Program-made: the position numbers and the translations under genes
Notes under the pieces: model-generated
Told to the model about the DNA's origin: nothing
Seen by the model: only the letters and a program-made list of their open reading frames with translations
Databases searched by the model: none
Assembly: GCA_001769385.1 (NCBI GenBank)
Contig: MEPB01000056.1
Coordinates: 1-64,000 of the forward strand
From: Bacteroidetes bacterium RIFCSPLOWO2_12_FULL_35_15
GTDB taxonomy: Bacteria > Bacteroidota > Bacteroidia > 2-12-FULL-35-15
DNA length: 64,000 nucleotides
Reading direction: 5' to 3'
Part shown: one piece after another, positions 9,112 through 18,799 of the stretch
Layout: each line of letters starts with the position of its first letter
How positions within the stretch are numbered: the stretch's first letter is position 1

Positions 9112-10247
9112 GAATTTTATTTTTGATAACCGACCTTGGCAAAGGTGGTGCGGAAAGATATTTGATTGATTTATGCACCGAATTACTTAATTACCATGAG
9201 ATCGAATTTATAATTGGAAGTTTATACGACAATAATCAATATGTTCAACTCTCTCACAAATTCAAAATAGTTAATCTAAATTTTCAAACTTTTTCTCTAA
9301 GGAAAAAAAATGAAAATCCGGAATACAAAAAGTTAGTTCAGGAATTTAAACCTCATATTATTCATTCTCACCGTTTTTTGGGGGAATTCTTAAGTTCTTA
9401 TTATATAAATCCGAAAATAAAATATGTCTGTCATTTTCACGACAATATGATTCAGTTGGAAAAGCCAAAAGTAAAGAACCTATTAAATAAAGAAAAGTTG
9501 ATATTTGCATTAGAACGAAATCACCTCATAAAAAATAAATACAAAAAAGCTCCTTCCTTTTTTATTGCTAATTCAACCCATACTGAAAGCTTTTGCAATA
9601 AAAACATACCGACATATTTAAAAAATAATATCCGACTTATTCCTTATGGGTTTAACTACTATAGATTTAAATCCGAACAAGCAAAAATTATAGACACATC
9701 AAAAGCTATCAATATTCTTAATGTAGGGAGTTTTCAATCTAAAAAAAACCAAATATTTATTATTGAAATTGCTAAAATTTTAAAAAAAAGAGAATTAAAT
9801 TTCATTATTAATTTAATTGGCGAAGGAGAACAATTTGAAAATGTAAAGAATGCTATTGAACAAAATAAACTACAAAATAATATCATATTAACCGGAAATA
9901 TTAATGATGTTGAAAATTGGTATAAAAAGGTAGATATATATATACATACAGCTAAATACGAACCTTTTGGATTAGTATTTTTGGAAGCAATGGCTTCCGG
10001 AACTCCTATCATTACTCTTGACGGAAAAGGCAATAGAGATTTAATAGAAAACGGTAAAAACGGCTTTATCATTAATGAAGAAAACCCCGAAATGTTTGCT
10101 GATAAAATAGAACTTCTGATAAGCAATAAAAGTTTATATCATTCGATTTCTGAATATGCAATCGAATATTCAAAAAAATATGACATCAAAAACAAAACGA
10201 AAGAATTGATTGATTTTTATTATCAAATAAGAGAAAAAGTAAATTAA
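9081..10247 (+). CDS. GT4-family glycosyltransferase
   Basis: 388 residues, GT-B fold. The N-lobe begins LRILFLITDLGKGGAERYLI (glycine-rich acceptor-side loop). The C-lobe has YKKVDIYIHTAKYEPFGLVF followed by LEAMASGTPII, the E-x7-E nucleotide-sugar motif. It overlaps the epimerase gene by 31 bp and the next gene by 1 bp (taATG), so translation is probably coupled. Donor and acceptor unknown. Confidence 0.87.
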   Translation: MEKINRENKLRILFLITDLGKGGAERYLIDLCTELLNYHEIEFIIGSLYDNNQYVQLSHKFKIVNLNFQTFSLRKKNENPEYKKLVQEFKPHIIHSHRFLGEFLSSYYINPKIKYVCHFHDNMIQLEKPKVKNLLNKEKLIFALERNHLIKNKYKKAPSFFIANSTHTESFCNKNIPTYLKNNIRLIPYGFNYYRFKSEQAKIIDTSKAINILNVGSFQSKKNQIFIIEIAKILKKRELNFIINLIGEGEQFENVKNAIEQNKLQNNIILTGNINDVENWYKKVDIYIHTAKYEPFGLVFLEAMASGTPIITLDGKGNRDLIENGKNGFIINEENPEMFADKIELLISNKSLYHSISEYAIEYSKKYDIKNKTKELIDFYYQIREKVN

Positions 10248-11524
10248 TGAACAAAAAAACGCTTGTCCTATTAACTGATAATTATCCGGATACTGCAGGT
10301 GAGTTTTTTTTGGATGATGAGCTAAAAATTATTGCCCCATCTTTTGAGAAAATAATTGTTATTCAAAAGAAATCAAATGAGCCTTCTTGCAAGCACTATA
10401 CTCCTAAAAATCTAACACTCTATATTTACCCTAATACAAATAATTTTCTAGATTATCTTGGAGTAATTCCTCTCTGTTTTCGTTTTTTTTTCATAAAAGA
10501 ACTTTTTGGAGCAAAAAAATTATTCAAAATATCTTATTCTATTCTGCAAATAAAAATAATGATAGTAGAATTACTATGGGGAAATAAATTGAAAAAGGAA
10601 ATAATTAAAGTTGTTAGGAAGGAAAAACTAGATATCAACAAAACCCTTTTCTATTCTTATTGGAGTGATTATAAATCAATGGGATTAGCATTATATAAAA
10701 ACAAATTTCCATCTGCTCTGTGTTTTGCAAGAGTCCATGGCTGGGATGTTGATTATAGTCGCCATAAGTTCCCGTATTTGCCTTTTAAAAATTATGTTGT
10801 TTCTCAATTAAATAGAGTATTTGCTATTTCAGAAAAAAGTCAGCAATTATTTTTCAATTTGATTGAAGCTGACTTAAAACCAAAAATTTTTATTTCTCGT
10901 TTAGGGAAAACAAACTATAATTCACCTCAGTGTGAGAAAAAAAATAAGGATATTGTTATATGCAGTTGCAGCGATTTTATTTCTTTAAAAAGAATACATC
11001 TCATCATTGATATTTTAAGCAATATTAAGAGCCCTAACATTGAATGGATTCATTTCGGAGGCGGGATATTAAAAGAAGAGATGGAAAAGTATGCTCAAAA
11101 AAAACTCTCTCATATTAAATATTCATTTAAGGGGATAGTGCCCAATGAAGAAATTATTAAATTCTATTCCGAAAACTTTATAGATTTATTTATTAATGTA
11201 AGCGAAACAGAAGGTATTCCGGTAAGTATTATGGAGGCGCAGTCTTTTGGCATTCCGACACTGGCTACAAATGTAGGAGGAACATCTGAAATAGTAAATA
11301 ACGAAAACGGATTTTTAATAGAGAAAGATTTTAACCCTAAATTAGTTGCTGATTTAATTACACAATATTTTAGTTCTGATGTTCAAACACAAAGGCAAAA
11401 AAGGATAGCGGCATTCAAAAATTGGAGCGAAAAATACAATGCAGAGATGAATTATTCATTATATTTAAGTCAAATACAGTTTATAACAGATTCGAATGAA
11501 AAAAGTACTTATTCTGGCTTATGA
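10247..11524 (+). CDS. GT4-family glycosyltransferase
   Basis: 425 residues. The N-lobe starts LVLLTDNYPDTAGEFFLDDE, typical of a subgroup of GT4 enzymes in exopolysaccharide loci. The C-lobe has NVSETEGIPVSIMEAQSFG followed by IPTLATNVGGTSEIV, with the retained EGIPVSIMEA motif. It shares 1 bp with the preceding gene and 29 bp with the following one. Confidence 0.86.
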   Translation: MNKKTLVLLTDNYPDTAGEFFLDDELKIIAPSFEKIIVIQKKSNEPSCKHYTPKNLTLYIYPNTNNFLDYLGVIPLCFRFFFIKELFGAKKLFKISYSILQIKIMIVELLWGNKLKKEIIKVVRKEKLDINKTLFYSYWSDYKSMGLALYKNKFPSALCFARVHGWDVDYSRHKFPYLPFKNYVVSQLNRVFAISEKSQQLFFNLIEADLKPKIFISRLGKTNYNSPQCEKKNKDIVICSCSDFISLKRIHLIIDILSNIKSPNIEWIHFGGGILKEEMEKYAQKKLSHIKYSFKGIVPNEEIIKFYSENFIDLFINVSETEGIPVSIMEAQSFGIPTLATNVGGTSEIVNNENGFLIEKDFNPKLVADLITQYFSSDVQTQRQKRIAAFKNWSEKYNAEMNYSLYLSQIQFITDSNEKSTYSGL

Positions 11525-12818
11525 TTTCCCACCCTATGTTTCAGTTGGAGGCTTGAGACCTTTTAGTTGGAGAAAACATATGCATGAATTTGGCCTTTAT
11601 CCAATAATCGTAACACGCCAATGGCAAAATAAACATGGTAATCATTTAGATTATGTTTCGGATGGATATTCTGATAAAATTGAAATTGAAGAAACGGAAA
11701 CAGGAACAATAATACGAACACCATACAAATCAAATTTAAGTAATAGACTTTTGCTAAAGTATGGAGGAAACAAATTTAAAATTGTAAGGAAAATCATAAC
11801 TGCTTACTATTATTTTTTTCAATTTCTTTTTTTTGTTGGACCTAAATCTAGAATTTATTTTGCAGCAAAAGATTATTTACAATCAAACAAGGTGGATGTA
11901 ATTATTGCCACAGGAAACCCATTTGTATTATTCAGATATGCTTCAATTTTAGGAAAGAAACACAATATTCCTTGGATTGCAGATTATAGAGATGGCTGGT
12001 CTGTAAAAAAAAACATTAAAAAAAACATCATTTTATATTTATGGAATAGTTATTTCGAAAGAAAAATAAGTAATACTTCTATTTTTATTACAACCCCAAG
12101 TCAATTCACCAATAGTGTTATTTCAAATTTTTTAAATAACAACAATGTTCATTTAATATCAAATGGATATGATTGCAAAATCAATCCTGACGAGGGAACG
12201 CCATCAGATGATCGAGAATTTTTAAATATTGGTTACATTGGAACTATATACGAATACCATCCATTTAAGCAATTTTTGATATCAATTAACAAACAAAATT
12301 ATAAAATCAGACTTAATTTGTATGGCACTAATATTAATGATACCATCAAACACATCCTGGAAACAGAAGTGCCTGAAATAAAAGATAAAATCTTTTTTCA
12401 CAATAAAATTTCTTATGACAAGCTAGTATCTGAATTAAATAAGAACCATGTTTTTCTTTTGTTTAACGATTACTATTTACCCGGTACTAAAATCTATGAC
12501 TATCTGGCCTTAAAAAAAAATATACTTTTTTGCTTCAAAAATGATGACAATGCAAATACGTTAATGAAAAAACATTTCCAATATGATGTCTCAACTTTTG
12601 AAACTCCTTATGTACAAGAAGAAATAATAAACAGAACTAATTCAGGATATATTATTGAAAACCAAAAACATTTACAAGATGTTTTAGATAAATTATATAC
12701 CGAGCTAAAAAACAAAGGCATGTTAGATTGTAAAACAAATTTGACTGAAGATTTTTCACGAAAATATCAAATCGAAAAATTATCTAAATTAATAAAAACG
12801 ACTTTATCTCACAGTTAA
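11496..12818 (+). CDS. GT4-like glycosyltransferase (WbuB-like N-lobe)
   Basis: 440 residues. It opens KKVLILAYDFPPYVSVGGLR, the FPP/GG pattern of WbuB-type GT4 enzymes. PWIADYRDGW lies mid-protein and the C-lobe contains GTKIYDYLALKKNILF. It is a paralogue of the next gene (same FPP/YPP start, ADYRD/PDYRD, K-IYDYLA/K-IFDYLA), suggesting an old tandem duplication with divergence. It overlaps the preceding gene by 29 bp. Sugar specificity unknown. Confidence 0.82.
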   Translation: MKKVLILAYDFPPYVSVGGLRPFSWRKHMHEFGLYPIIVTRQWQNKHGNHLDYVSDGYSDKIEIEETETGTIIRTPYKSNLSNRLLLKYGGNKFKIVRKIITAYYYFFQFLFFVGPKSRIYFAAKDYLQSNKVDVIIATGNPFVLFRYASILGKKHNIPWIADYRDGWSVKKNIKKNIILYLWNSYFERKISNTSIFITTPSQFTNSVISNFLNNNNVHLISNGYDCKINPDEGTPSDDREFLNIGYIGTIYEYHPFKQFLISINKQNYKIRLNLYGTNINDTIKHILETEVPEIKDKIFFHNKISYDKLVSELNKNHVFLLFNDYYLPGTKIYDYLALKKNILFCFKNDDNANTLMKKHFQYDVSTFETPYVQEEIINRTNSGYIIENQKHLQDVLDKLYTELKNKGMLDCKTNLTEDFSRKYQIEKLSKLIKTTLSHS

Positions 12819-12907
12819 TACAAAATATATGAAAGGGAAATTAAAATAACACAATGTAAATTTTTCGACTGGAAGAAAATATATTTAATGCCCTTTAATA
12901 ATTTAAA

Positions 12908-14215
12908 ATGAAAAAAATAATTATAATATCATATTATTACCCTCCTACTAATTTTGTGGCAGCAGAGCGTACATCTTCATGGGTAAGGCATTTACATAAA
13001 TATGGATATTACCCAGTTATTATAACCAGAAATTGGAATGCAGGGCAATCGAATTCATTTGAAAAAATAGCTCAAAATGATTTTAAGCGTGAAGTATTTA
13101 CTACACATGAGTTACATAGTTTACCCTATAACAGAAATTTGAGAGATAAGTTATTTAAATATGAAAAAAGCATATTGTTGTCCTTTTTTCGTAAGGTATT
13201 AACTATAAGTGAAAAAATATTGGGTAATTTTTCTATTTCATTTTTACCTTACTCTAATCTTTTTCATTATGCACAAGATATGATTAAATCAAACCCGGGA
13301 ATGTATAAATACCTAATAATTTCAGGCTCACCTTTTCAATCATTTCAATTTGGTTATTTATTAAAAAAAAGATATAACATCAAGTGGCTTCCAGACTATA
13401 GAGATGAATGGACTATAATTCAAGATAAGAAAAACCAAACATTTTCTAAGAATTTAATGTGTCATTTTGATCGATTTTTTGAAAAAAAATGGACAAAAAA
13501 TGCTGATGGATTTATAACCGTTACAGATTACTTAGTAAAGATAATTTCTAATTTAAATAACAAAAAAGGTTATAAGGTTATGAATGGATATGAACCTACA
13601 ATGTTCGAAACACAAAAGAATTTATCAAGTAAAAATCCAAAAGAGTTTATCATTACTTATAATGGTTCGATTTATAAAGCACAAGACTTTTCAATTATAA
13701 TTAATTCTCTAAAGCAAATTATTAGGAAGTATCCAAGCATTAAAATTCAAGTTAATTTCGTAGGTTTAGGGTCTGATATTGAAATGTCGAATAAAATAAA
13801 AAATTACTTTCATGGGTATGAGAATAATTTAAATATCACAAAAAGAATAAATAAAAACGAAGTTATAGCTATCTTGAATAGCTCCGATTTACTATTACTT
13901 ACTTCCTATGGAACAATTAAAGGCTGGTTACCTGTAAAAATATTTGACTATTTAGCAATAGAAGTTCCGATACTTCTATGTCCGAGTGATGATGACGAAA
14001 TGAGTTGGTTTATAAAAAACACTAATACGGGATATATTGCAAACTCTAACGAGGAGTGTGTTGAAATTATAAAAAAAATGATAGAGAAAAAATCATTGAA
14101 CGAACCTTTAAAATTAGAAATCAATAAAACACAGACTCAAATTTATACTAGAGAATACCAAGCAAAAATTCTTGCGAATGTATTAGACAATTTCAATGAA
14201 ACTATTAAAAAATAA
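12908..14215 (+). CDS. GT4-like glycosyltransferase, paralogue of preceding gene
   Basis: 435 residues, starting KKIIIISYYYPPTNFVAAER. The central KWLPDYRDEW and C-terminal GWLPVKIFDYLAIEVPILL align with the preceding protein, including the W-R-H spacing in the N-lobe (TSSWVRHLHKYGYYPVIITR). It follows an 89-bp gap and ends 3 bp before the amidotransferase fusion, with which it is probably co-transcribed. Confidence 0.82.
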   Translation: MKKIIIISYYYPPTNFVAAERTSSWVRHLHKYGYYPVIITRNWNAGQSNSFEKIAQNDFKREVFTTHELHSLPYNRNLRDKLFKYEKSILLSFFRKVLTISEKILGNFSISFLPYSNLFHYAQDMIKSNPGMYKYLIISGSPFQSFQFGYLLKKRYNIKWLPDYRDEWTIIQDKKNQTFSKNLMCHFDRFFEKKWTKNADGFITVTDYLVKIISNLNNKKGYKVMNGYEPTMFETQKNLSSKNPKEFIITYNGSIYKAQDFSIIINSLKQIIRKYPSIKIQVNFVGLGSDIEMSNKIKNYFHGYENNLNITKRINKNEVIAILNSSDLLLLTSYGTIKGWLPVKIFDYLAIEVPILLCPSDDDEMSWFIKNTNTGYIANSNEECVEIIKKMIEKKSLNEPLKLEINKTQTQIYTREYQAKILANVLDNFNETIKK

Positions 14216-14218
14216 TCT

Positions 14219-16036
14219 ATGTGCGGAATTTTTGGTCAAATAACTTCATCTAAAATAAATAAATCTGAAATATCTATTTTAGCAAACCAATCTAAGCAGA
14301 GAGGAAAGGACTCAAGTGGATTAGTTTATTTTGAAAATTTCAAATATAAAGTTGCAAAAGCTGATTTTGAAATAAATAAACTTTTAAACAAAATAAAACC
14401 ATACCATTCTCAACTTGTTTTGGGTCATAGTCGATTAATTACTAATAGCTGGTCGGATAATCAACCTATAATTAGAAATAATAATGCTCTTATTCACAAT
14501 GGTATTATAGTAAATGAAGAAGAGATTTGGAGTAAAATTGATCAAAAAAAACAATTAAAAATAGATTCAGAAACAATTATTGCTATTGCTGAAGATTATT
14601 TGAATAAAGGAGGTGAGATTGAAAATGTACATAAAAAAATATTGTCTTTATGTAAAGGCATTGCAGCATGTGCATTAACATTAACAAACAAGGGAAAATT
14701 ATTGCTATTTTCTAACAATGGTAGTTTATATGTAGGAAAAAACAAAACCGGAATCTGTTTTGCCTCAGAAAAATATCCATTAACACTTATAGAATGTGAA
14801 AACATTGTTCAGATTAAAAACGAAGTTTACATAATTAATATCCCTACTGTGAATTCTGAAATTGAAATAATAAATTACAATATAGAAAGGAGAAATTTAA
14901 TACCAGAATTCATTTTCAATAAAAACGAGGCAGCGCTTTTGAATTATGAAAAATTAAACTTAAAAAGATGTACACGCTGTATTTTACCTGAAACTATGCC
15001 ATTTATTAAATTTGATACTGCAGGAGTTTGTAATTATTGTCATCACTATAAGATAAGAAATAGGCCTAAGCCAAAAGAGGAGCTGTTTTCACTTGTTGAA
15101 AAATATAGAAGAAAAGAAGGTAATGATTGTATAGTTCCTTTTTCAGGTGGTCGTGATAGTTGTTATGGTTTACATTTAATTGTAAATGAATTAAAAATGA
15201 AGCCTATAACTTATACATATGATTGGGGAATGGTCACAGATTTAGGAAGAAGAAATATCAGCAGAATGTGTGCGGAATTAGGTGTAGAGAATATTATTAT
15301 TGCGGATGATATTGAAAAGAAAAGAAAAAATATTTCTATGAATTTAAAAGCTTGGCTTAAAGCACCTCATTTAGGATTAATTGCTCTATTAACTGCTGGT
15401 GATAAGCATTTTTTTAGACATATAGAAACAGTAAAAAAGCAAACTGGCATAAACTTAAATTTATGGGGCGTTAATCCATTAGAAGTTACTCATTTTAAAA
15501 CAGGCTTTTTAGGTATTCCACCTGACTTTGAAGAGAGCAGAGTATATTCTAGTGGCTGGAGTAAACAAATGCAATACCACAAAAGAAGATTTGTATCTAT
15601 GCTTAAGAGCCCCGGATATTTTAATTCTTCATTATGGGATACTCTTTCGGGTGAATACTACAGAAGCTTTAGACAAAAGCAAGATTATTTTCATATATTC
15701 GATTATTGGAAGTGGGACGAAAAAATTATTGATGATACATTAGCTTATTATAATTGGGAAAAAGCCATAGATACAAATACAACATGGCGTATTGGTGATG
15801 GAACTGCAGCCTTTTATAATTATGTATATTATACCGTGGCTGGATTTACAGAACATGATACTTTTAGAAGCAACCAAATTCGTGAAGGTGACTTAACAAG
15901 AGAAATGGCTCTTAAATTAGTTGAAGATGAAAACACACCAAGGTATCAAAATATAAGGTGGTATTTGGATACCTTAGGAATGGACTTTAAAGAAGTCATT
16001 AAAGTAGTCAATAACATTCCAAAACTTTATTTTTAG
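14219..16036 (+). CDS. Class II glutamine amidotransferase fused to WbpG-type N-acetyl-sugar amidotransferase
   Basis: 605 residues. Residues 1 to about 215 are an Ntn-type glutaminase: Cys2 follows the initiator Met (MCGIFG), with GHSRLIT at 69-75 and HNGII at 93-97. Residues from about 248 are a WbpG/PseA-like N-acetyl-sugar amidotransferase: zinc-type Cys pairs at 251/254 and 271/274 and the PP-loop SGGRDS at 309-314. WbpG-type enzymes convert acetamido sugars to acetamidino sugars; Pseudomonas WbpG gets ammonia from separate HisH/HisF-like partners. Here the glutaminase is on the same chain and no hisH/hisF-like gene is in the window. The coupling is inferred from the fusion. Confidence 0.83.
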   Translation: MCGIFGQITSSKINKSEISILANQSKQRGKDSSGLVYFENFKYKVAKADFEINKLLNKIKPYHSQLVLGHSRLITNSWSDNQPIIRNNNALIHNGIIVNEEEIWSKIDQKKQLKIDSETIIAIAEDYLNKGGEIENVHKKILSLCKGIAACALTLTNKGKLLLFSNNGSLYVGKNKTGICFASEKYPLTLIECENIVQIKNEVYIINIPTVNSEIEIINYNIERRNLIPEFIFNKNEAALLNYEKLNLKRCTRCILPETMPFIKFDTAGVCNYCHHYKIRNRPKPKEELFSLVEKYRRKEGNDCIVPFSGGRDSCYGLHLIVNELKMKPITYTYDWGMVTDLGRRNISRMCAELGVENIIIADDIEKKRKNISMNLKAWLKAPHLGLIALLTAGDKHFFRHIETVKKQTGINLNLWGVNPLEVTHFKTGFLGIPPDFEESRVYSSGWSKQMQYHKRRFVSMLKSPGYFNSSLWDTLSGEYYRSFRQKQDYFHIFDYWKWDEKIIDDTLAYYNWEKAIDTNTTWRIGDGTAAFYNYVYYTVAGFTEHDTFRSNQIREGDLTREMALKLVEDENTPRYQNIRWYLDTLGMDFKEVIKVVNNIPKLYF

Positions 16037-16061
16037 CCTTATTCATATCTGGTAATTAATT

Positions 16062-16925
16062 ATGAACGAACATCATTACTGCTTAATTTGCAAAAGCGAT
16101 AATTTAAAAAAAATAATTGGTTACGAAAAAGCGCATTTATGCAAATGTAAAGAATGTGGTTTCATTTTTTCTAAAACGATCCCAAGTATAGAAGAACTTC
16201 AAAAGTATTATGATTGCTACGGCAGAAATGATTATTTATCACCTACCACGATTAAACGATACAATGAGTTATTAGATAAATTTGAAGTTTATAGAAAAAC
16301 AGGACGTTTATTAGATGTAGGTTGTGGAGCCGGCTATTTTCTGGAAGTGGCAAAAAAGCGTGGCTGGGAAGTTTATGGAACGGAATACAGTGATTATAAA
16401 GTAGATGTTTGCAAAAAAAAGGGGATTAATATAAAAAAGGGAGAGTTGAATGCTAACGATTACACATCAAATTTTGTTGATGTGATTACTTCTTTCGAAG
16501 TGATTGAACATATAAATAACCCTTTAGAAGAATTGACTCATTTCCAAAAAATACTTCGTCCGGGGGGATTAGTGTATGTTACTACTCCTAATTTTAATTC
16601 CTTATTGCGTTATTATTTAAAAGATAAATACAATATTATAAACTACCCGGAACATCTATGTTATTATTCTCCTAAAACACTTAGAAAATCATTTGAATTA
16701 AACGGATTTAAAACATTAAAAATTGAAACTACGGGCATAAGCTTAACTCGTTTTAAAGGAACTATCGCTCGAAAAAGAGTTTCGTCCGATTCAGAAGATG
16801 AAAAAATTCGAAATAAAATTGAGAACAAAAAATCCCTTCAACTGGCAAAAAATGGCGTCAATAAAATGCTTACATTATTTGGAAAAGGAGATAGTTTAAA
16901 GGGGTGGTTTATAAAAGTTTCTTAA
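16062..16925 (+). CDS. Class I SAM-dependent methyltransferase with N-terminal zinc-binding motif
   Basis: 287 residues. The N-terminus holds paired cysteines (CLICKS at about 7, CKCKECGF at about 29), a small zinc-ribbon-like motif. The Rossmann core has LLDVGCGAGYFLEVAKKRGW (about 86-105), ITSFEVIEHINNP and the LRPGGLVYVTTPN strand/loop. This is the Methyltransf_23-type arrangement seen in polysaccharide and nucleotide-sugar C/O-methyltransferases. It is the last plus-strand gene before a convergent block; substrate unknown. Confidence 0.82.
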   Translation: MNEHHYCLICKSDNLKKIIGYEKAHLCKCKECGFIFSKTIPSIEELQKYYDCYGRNDYLSPTTIKRYNELLDKFEVYRKTGRLLDVGCGAGYFLEVAKKRGWEVYGTEYSDYKVDVCKKKGINIKKGELNANDYTSNFVDVITSFEVIEHINNPLEELTHFQKILRPGGLVYVTTPNFNSLLRYYLKDKYNIINYPEHLCYYSPKTLRKSFELNGFKTLKIETTGISLTRFKGTIARKRVSSDSEDEKIRNKIENKKSLQLAKNGVNKMLTLFGKGDSLKGWFIKVS

Positions 16926-16930
16926 CGCAT

Positions 16931-16952
16931 AACTATTTCAAATAAAATAGTT
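16931..16952. terminator. Weak bidirectional terminator candidate
   Basis: A 7-bp inverted repeat (aactatt ... aatagtt) lies between the convergent methyltransferase and formyltransferase genes. The stem is A/T-only and no strong U-tract follows, so the call rests mostly on position. Confidence 0.25.
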
Positions 16953-17003
16953 GGCAAAAATCGAACAAAAGATATATCCCGATCAGAAAAGTTACAACTC
17001 TGG

Positions 17004-17822
17004 TTAGCGGTTCGGCATTTCAATTTCAATAGTTCTTATTGCCTTTCGCTTGTCAATTATTGCCCCCATAATAGAAAGTTTTTTTAGTTGCGAATAATTT
17101 TTAACAAAATCTATTTTTCTTTTGAGTGTCCATTGTTTAGTATAGTATGTTTTCCCCTCTGCAATGTCTGATTGAAGAATGCTTTGTCTTTTGCCTGTTG
17201 AAAGATAAGCAACTGCTTTAATGCATAAATTATGAGCGTGTTCCATTACCTTTAAGTGAAGCTCGTATAAACTTTCAGTTCCACTTAATAAAGTAAATTC
17301 TGTTGTCAATATGCTTCCTGTATCAATACCTTTATCTATCCACATAATAGTATTACCTATCAAATGAAATTCTTTATTGGCAATACACCAATTTGTACAA
17401 TTTGGTCCACCTTTAACATAAGGTGAAAGACCTGTATGAAGATTTAAAATACCTATTAATGGATTTATATTAAACATATTCTCTTTAACAAGTCGTGTTC
17501 CTGAAACCAAAATTAAATCAGGCTTTTGCTTAACTGTAAAATCGTATGCATTTTTAGAGTTGATATTTTCCACATCTAAAATAGCTGTATCCGGTAATTT
17601 TGGATATTTTATTTTGTAAAAGCTCAACATTCTCCGCCACGCTTTCCCAACACGTGAAAGAAAAAGCTTTTCAATTATTTTTTCCACAATTAAACGGATA
17701 GTGAATTTTGTTTTTGACTGACGTGTTTCCGTTATAATTGCAGTAACAGGAAACTTTTCATGCAACTTATTAGCTAATGCAATTTGATTAGGTTCATTAC
17801 CAATCCACAATACAATTCTCAT
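17004..17822 (-). CDS. Formyltransferase-family protein (GART fold)
   Basis: 272 residues. The Asn-His-Asp catalytic triad of formyltetrahydrofolate-dependent transferases is visible: N127 and H129 in LNLHTGLSPYVKGGP, and D167 in GIDTGSIL. It is shorter than methionyl-tRNA formyltransferase and lacks its C-terminal domain, so a sugar or other amino-group formyltransferase is more likely. Its start overlaps the stop of the deacetylase by 4 bp (ATGA), so the two genes are translated together. This suggests deacetylation of an N-acetyl sugar followed by N-formylation; that pathway is my inference. Confidence 0.8.
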   Translation of the reverse strand: MRIVLWIGNEPNQIALANKLHEKFPVTAIITETRQSKTKFTIRLIVEKIIEKLFLSRVGKAWRRMLSFYKIKYPKLPDTAILDVENINSKNAYDFTVKQKPDLILVSGTRLVKENMFNINPLIGILNLHTGLSPYVKGGPNCTNWCIANKEFHLIGNTIMWIDKGIDTGSILTTEFTLLSGTESLYELHLKVMEHAHNLCIKAVAYLSTGKRQSILQSDIAEGKTYYTKQWTLKRKIDFVKNYSQLKKLSIMGAIIDKRKAIRTIEIEMPNR

Positions 17823-18757
17823 TTATATCTAATAAATTTTTTAATGTTCTCTAATGTGTTTGTAATTCTTAACCTTGTTTTCCACCAAGGTTCATTATAT
17901 AATTCTATTCTTGAAACTTCAAACAAGTCGTCTTTTCTTCTATCGTGTACATTTTGTTTGACGGCTAAACCTATTTTATAACCCGCTTCCTTTGCAAGTT
18001 CTTTGGTTCTTTTGTTAAAACTTCCCACAGGATATGAAATTGTTAATGGAAAATAGCCTAACTGTTCTTCGATTCTTTTTCCTGATTGTTTTAATTCAAA
18101 AACAATCTCATTTTCATTATCCATGGTACCAAGCATACAATGTGTGACTGTATGTGAACCAACGTAATGTCCTTCTTCTTTCAATTTTTGTAAATCACTC
18201 CAATTCATCATTAATTGTGGAAACTGAATATCATTATATGTTTCAATCACTCGACTTAGAACAGTTTGTCGTTGTTTGTGTGAGATGGATTTCAAAAATG
18301 GTTTTAGTATGCTAACATACTTTATACGCTCTTCGTAATTGTTTAATGTGTTTACCTTTATGTTTTGGGGCAAAAAGTCAAAATTTAAATCAATACTTTT
18401 TTTTGATGTAAATTGAAATAGGTGCTCTAATCTGTGTGTCCAAGTAGGAATATTTTTATCAATACATTCCGTTACAACATAGAAAGACGCCTTAACATTG
18501 TGTTTTTTTAAAATCGGTGCAGCATATTCAATATTGTCTTTATAGCCATCATCAAACATTATCGTTGCAATTTTTCTTTTATGACTTGCCTTATTTGAAT
18601 TTCTATAGTATTCGAAAAAAGCAAGTTCTTCAAAAAGCATAACATCATAGTTTTTGGAGATGAAATGAATACATTTATCAAAATGTTCAACACTCATAGG
18701 ATCCCAAAGTCTGTCTCGTTGAGGATGAACACGATGGAACAAGAAATTATGAATCAT
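17819..18757 (-). CDS. NodB-type polysaccharide/sugar deacetylase
   Basis: 312 residues, no signal peptide. The NodB metal and catalytic motifs are present: FDDGYKDN (DD at 69-70) and SHTVTH (H202, H206), with later ISYPVGSF and the barrel strand AGYKIGLAVK. NodB enzymes remove N-acetyl groups from amino sugars with a divalent metal. The absence of an export signal suggests action on a cytoplasmic or lipid-linked intermediate. It is the first gene of a two-gene minus-strand unit with the formyltransferase. Confidence 0.86.
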   Translation of the reverse strand: MIHNFLFHRVHPQRDRLWDPMSVEHFDKCIHFISKNYDVMLFEELAFFEYYRNSNKASHKRKIATIMFDDGYKDNIEYAAPILKKHNVKASFYVVTECIDKNIPTWTHRLEHLFQFTSKKSIDLNFDFLPQNIKVNTLNNYEERIKYVSILKPFLKSISHKQRQTVLSRVIETYNDIQFPQLMMNWSDLQKLKEEGHYVGSHTVTHCMLGTMDNENEIVFELKQSGKRIEEQLGYFPLTISYPVGSFNKRTKELAKEAGYKIGLAVKQNVHDRRKDDLFEVSRIELYNEPWWKTRLRITNTLENIKKFIRYK

Positions 18758-18799
18758 ATTTTATTAGTATATTTTTTTCAATAATAGGCAAAAACGACA

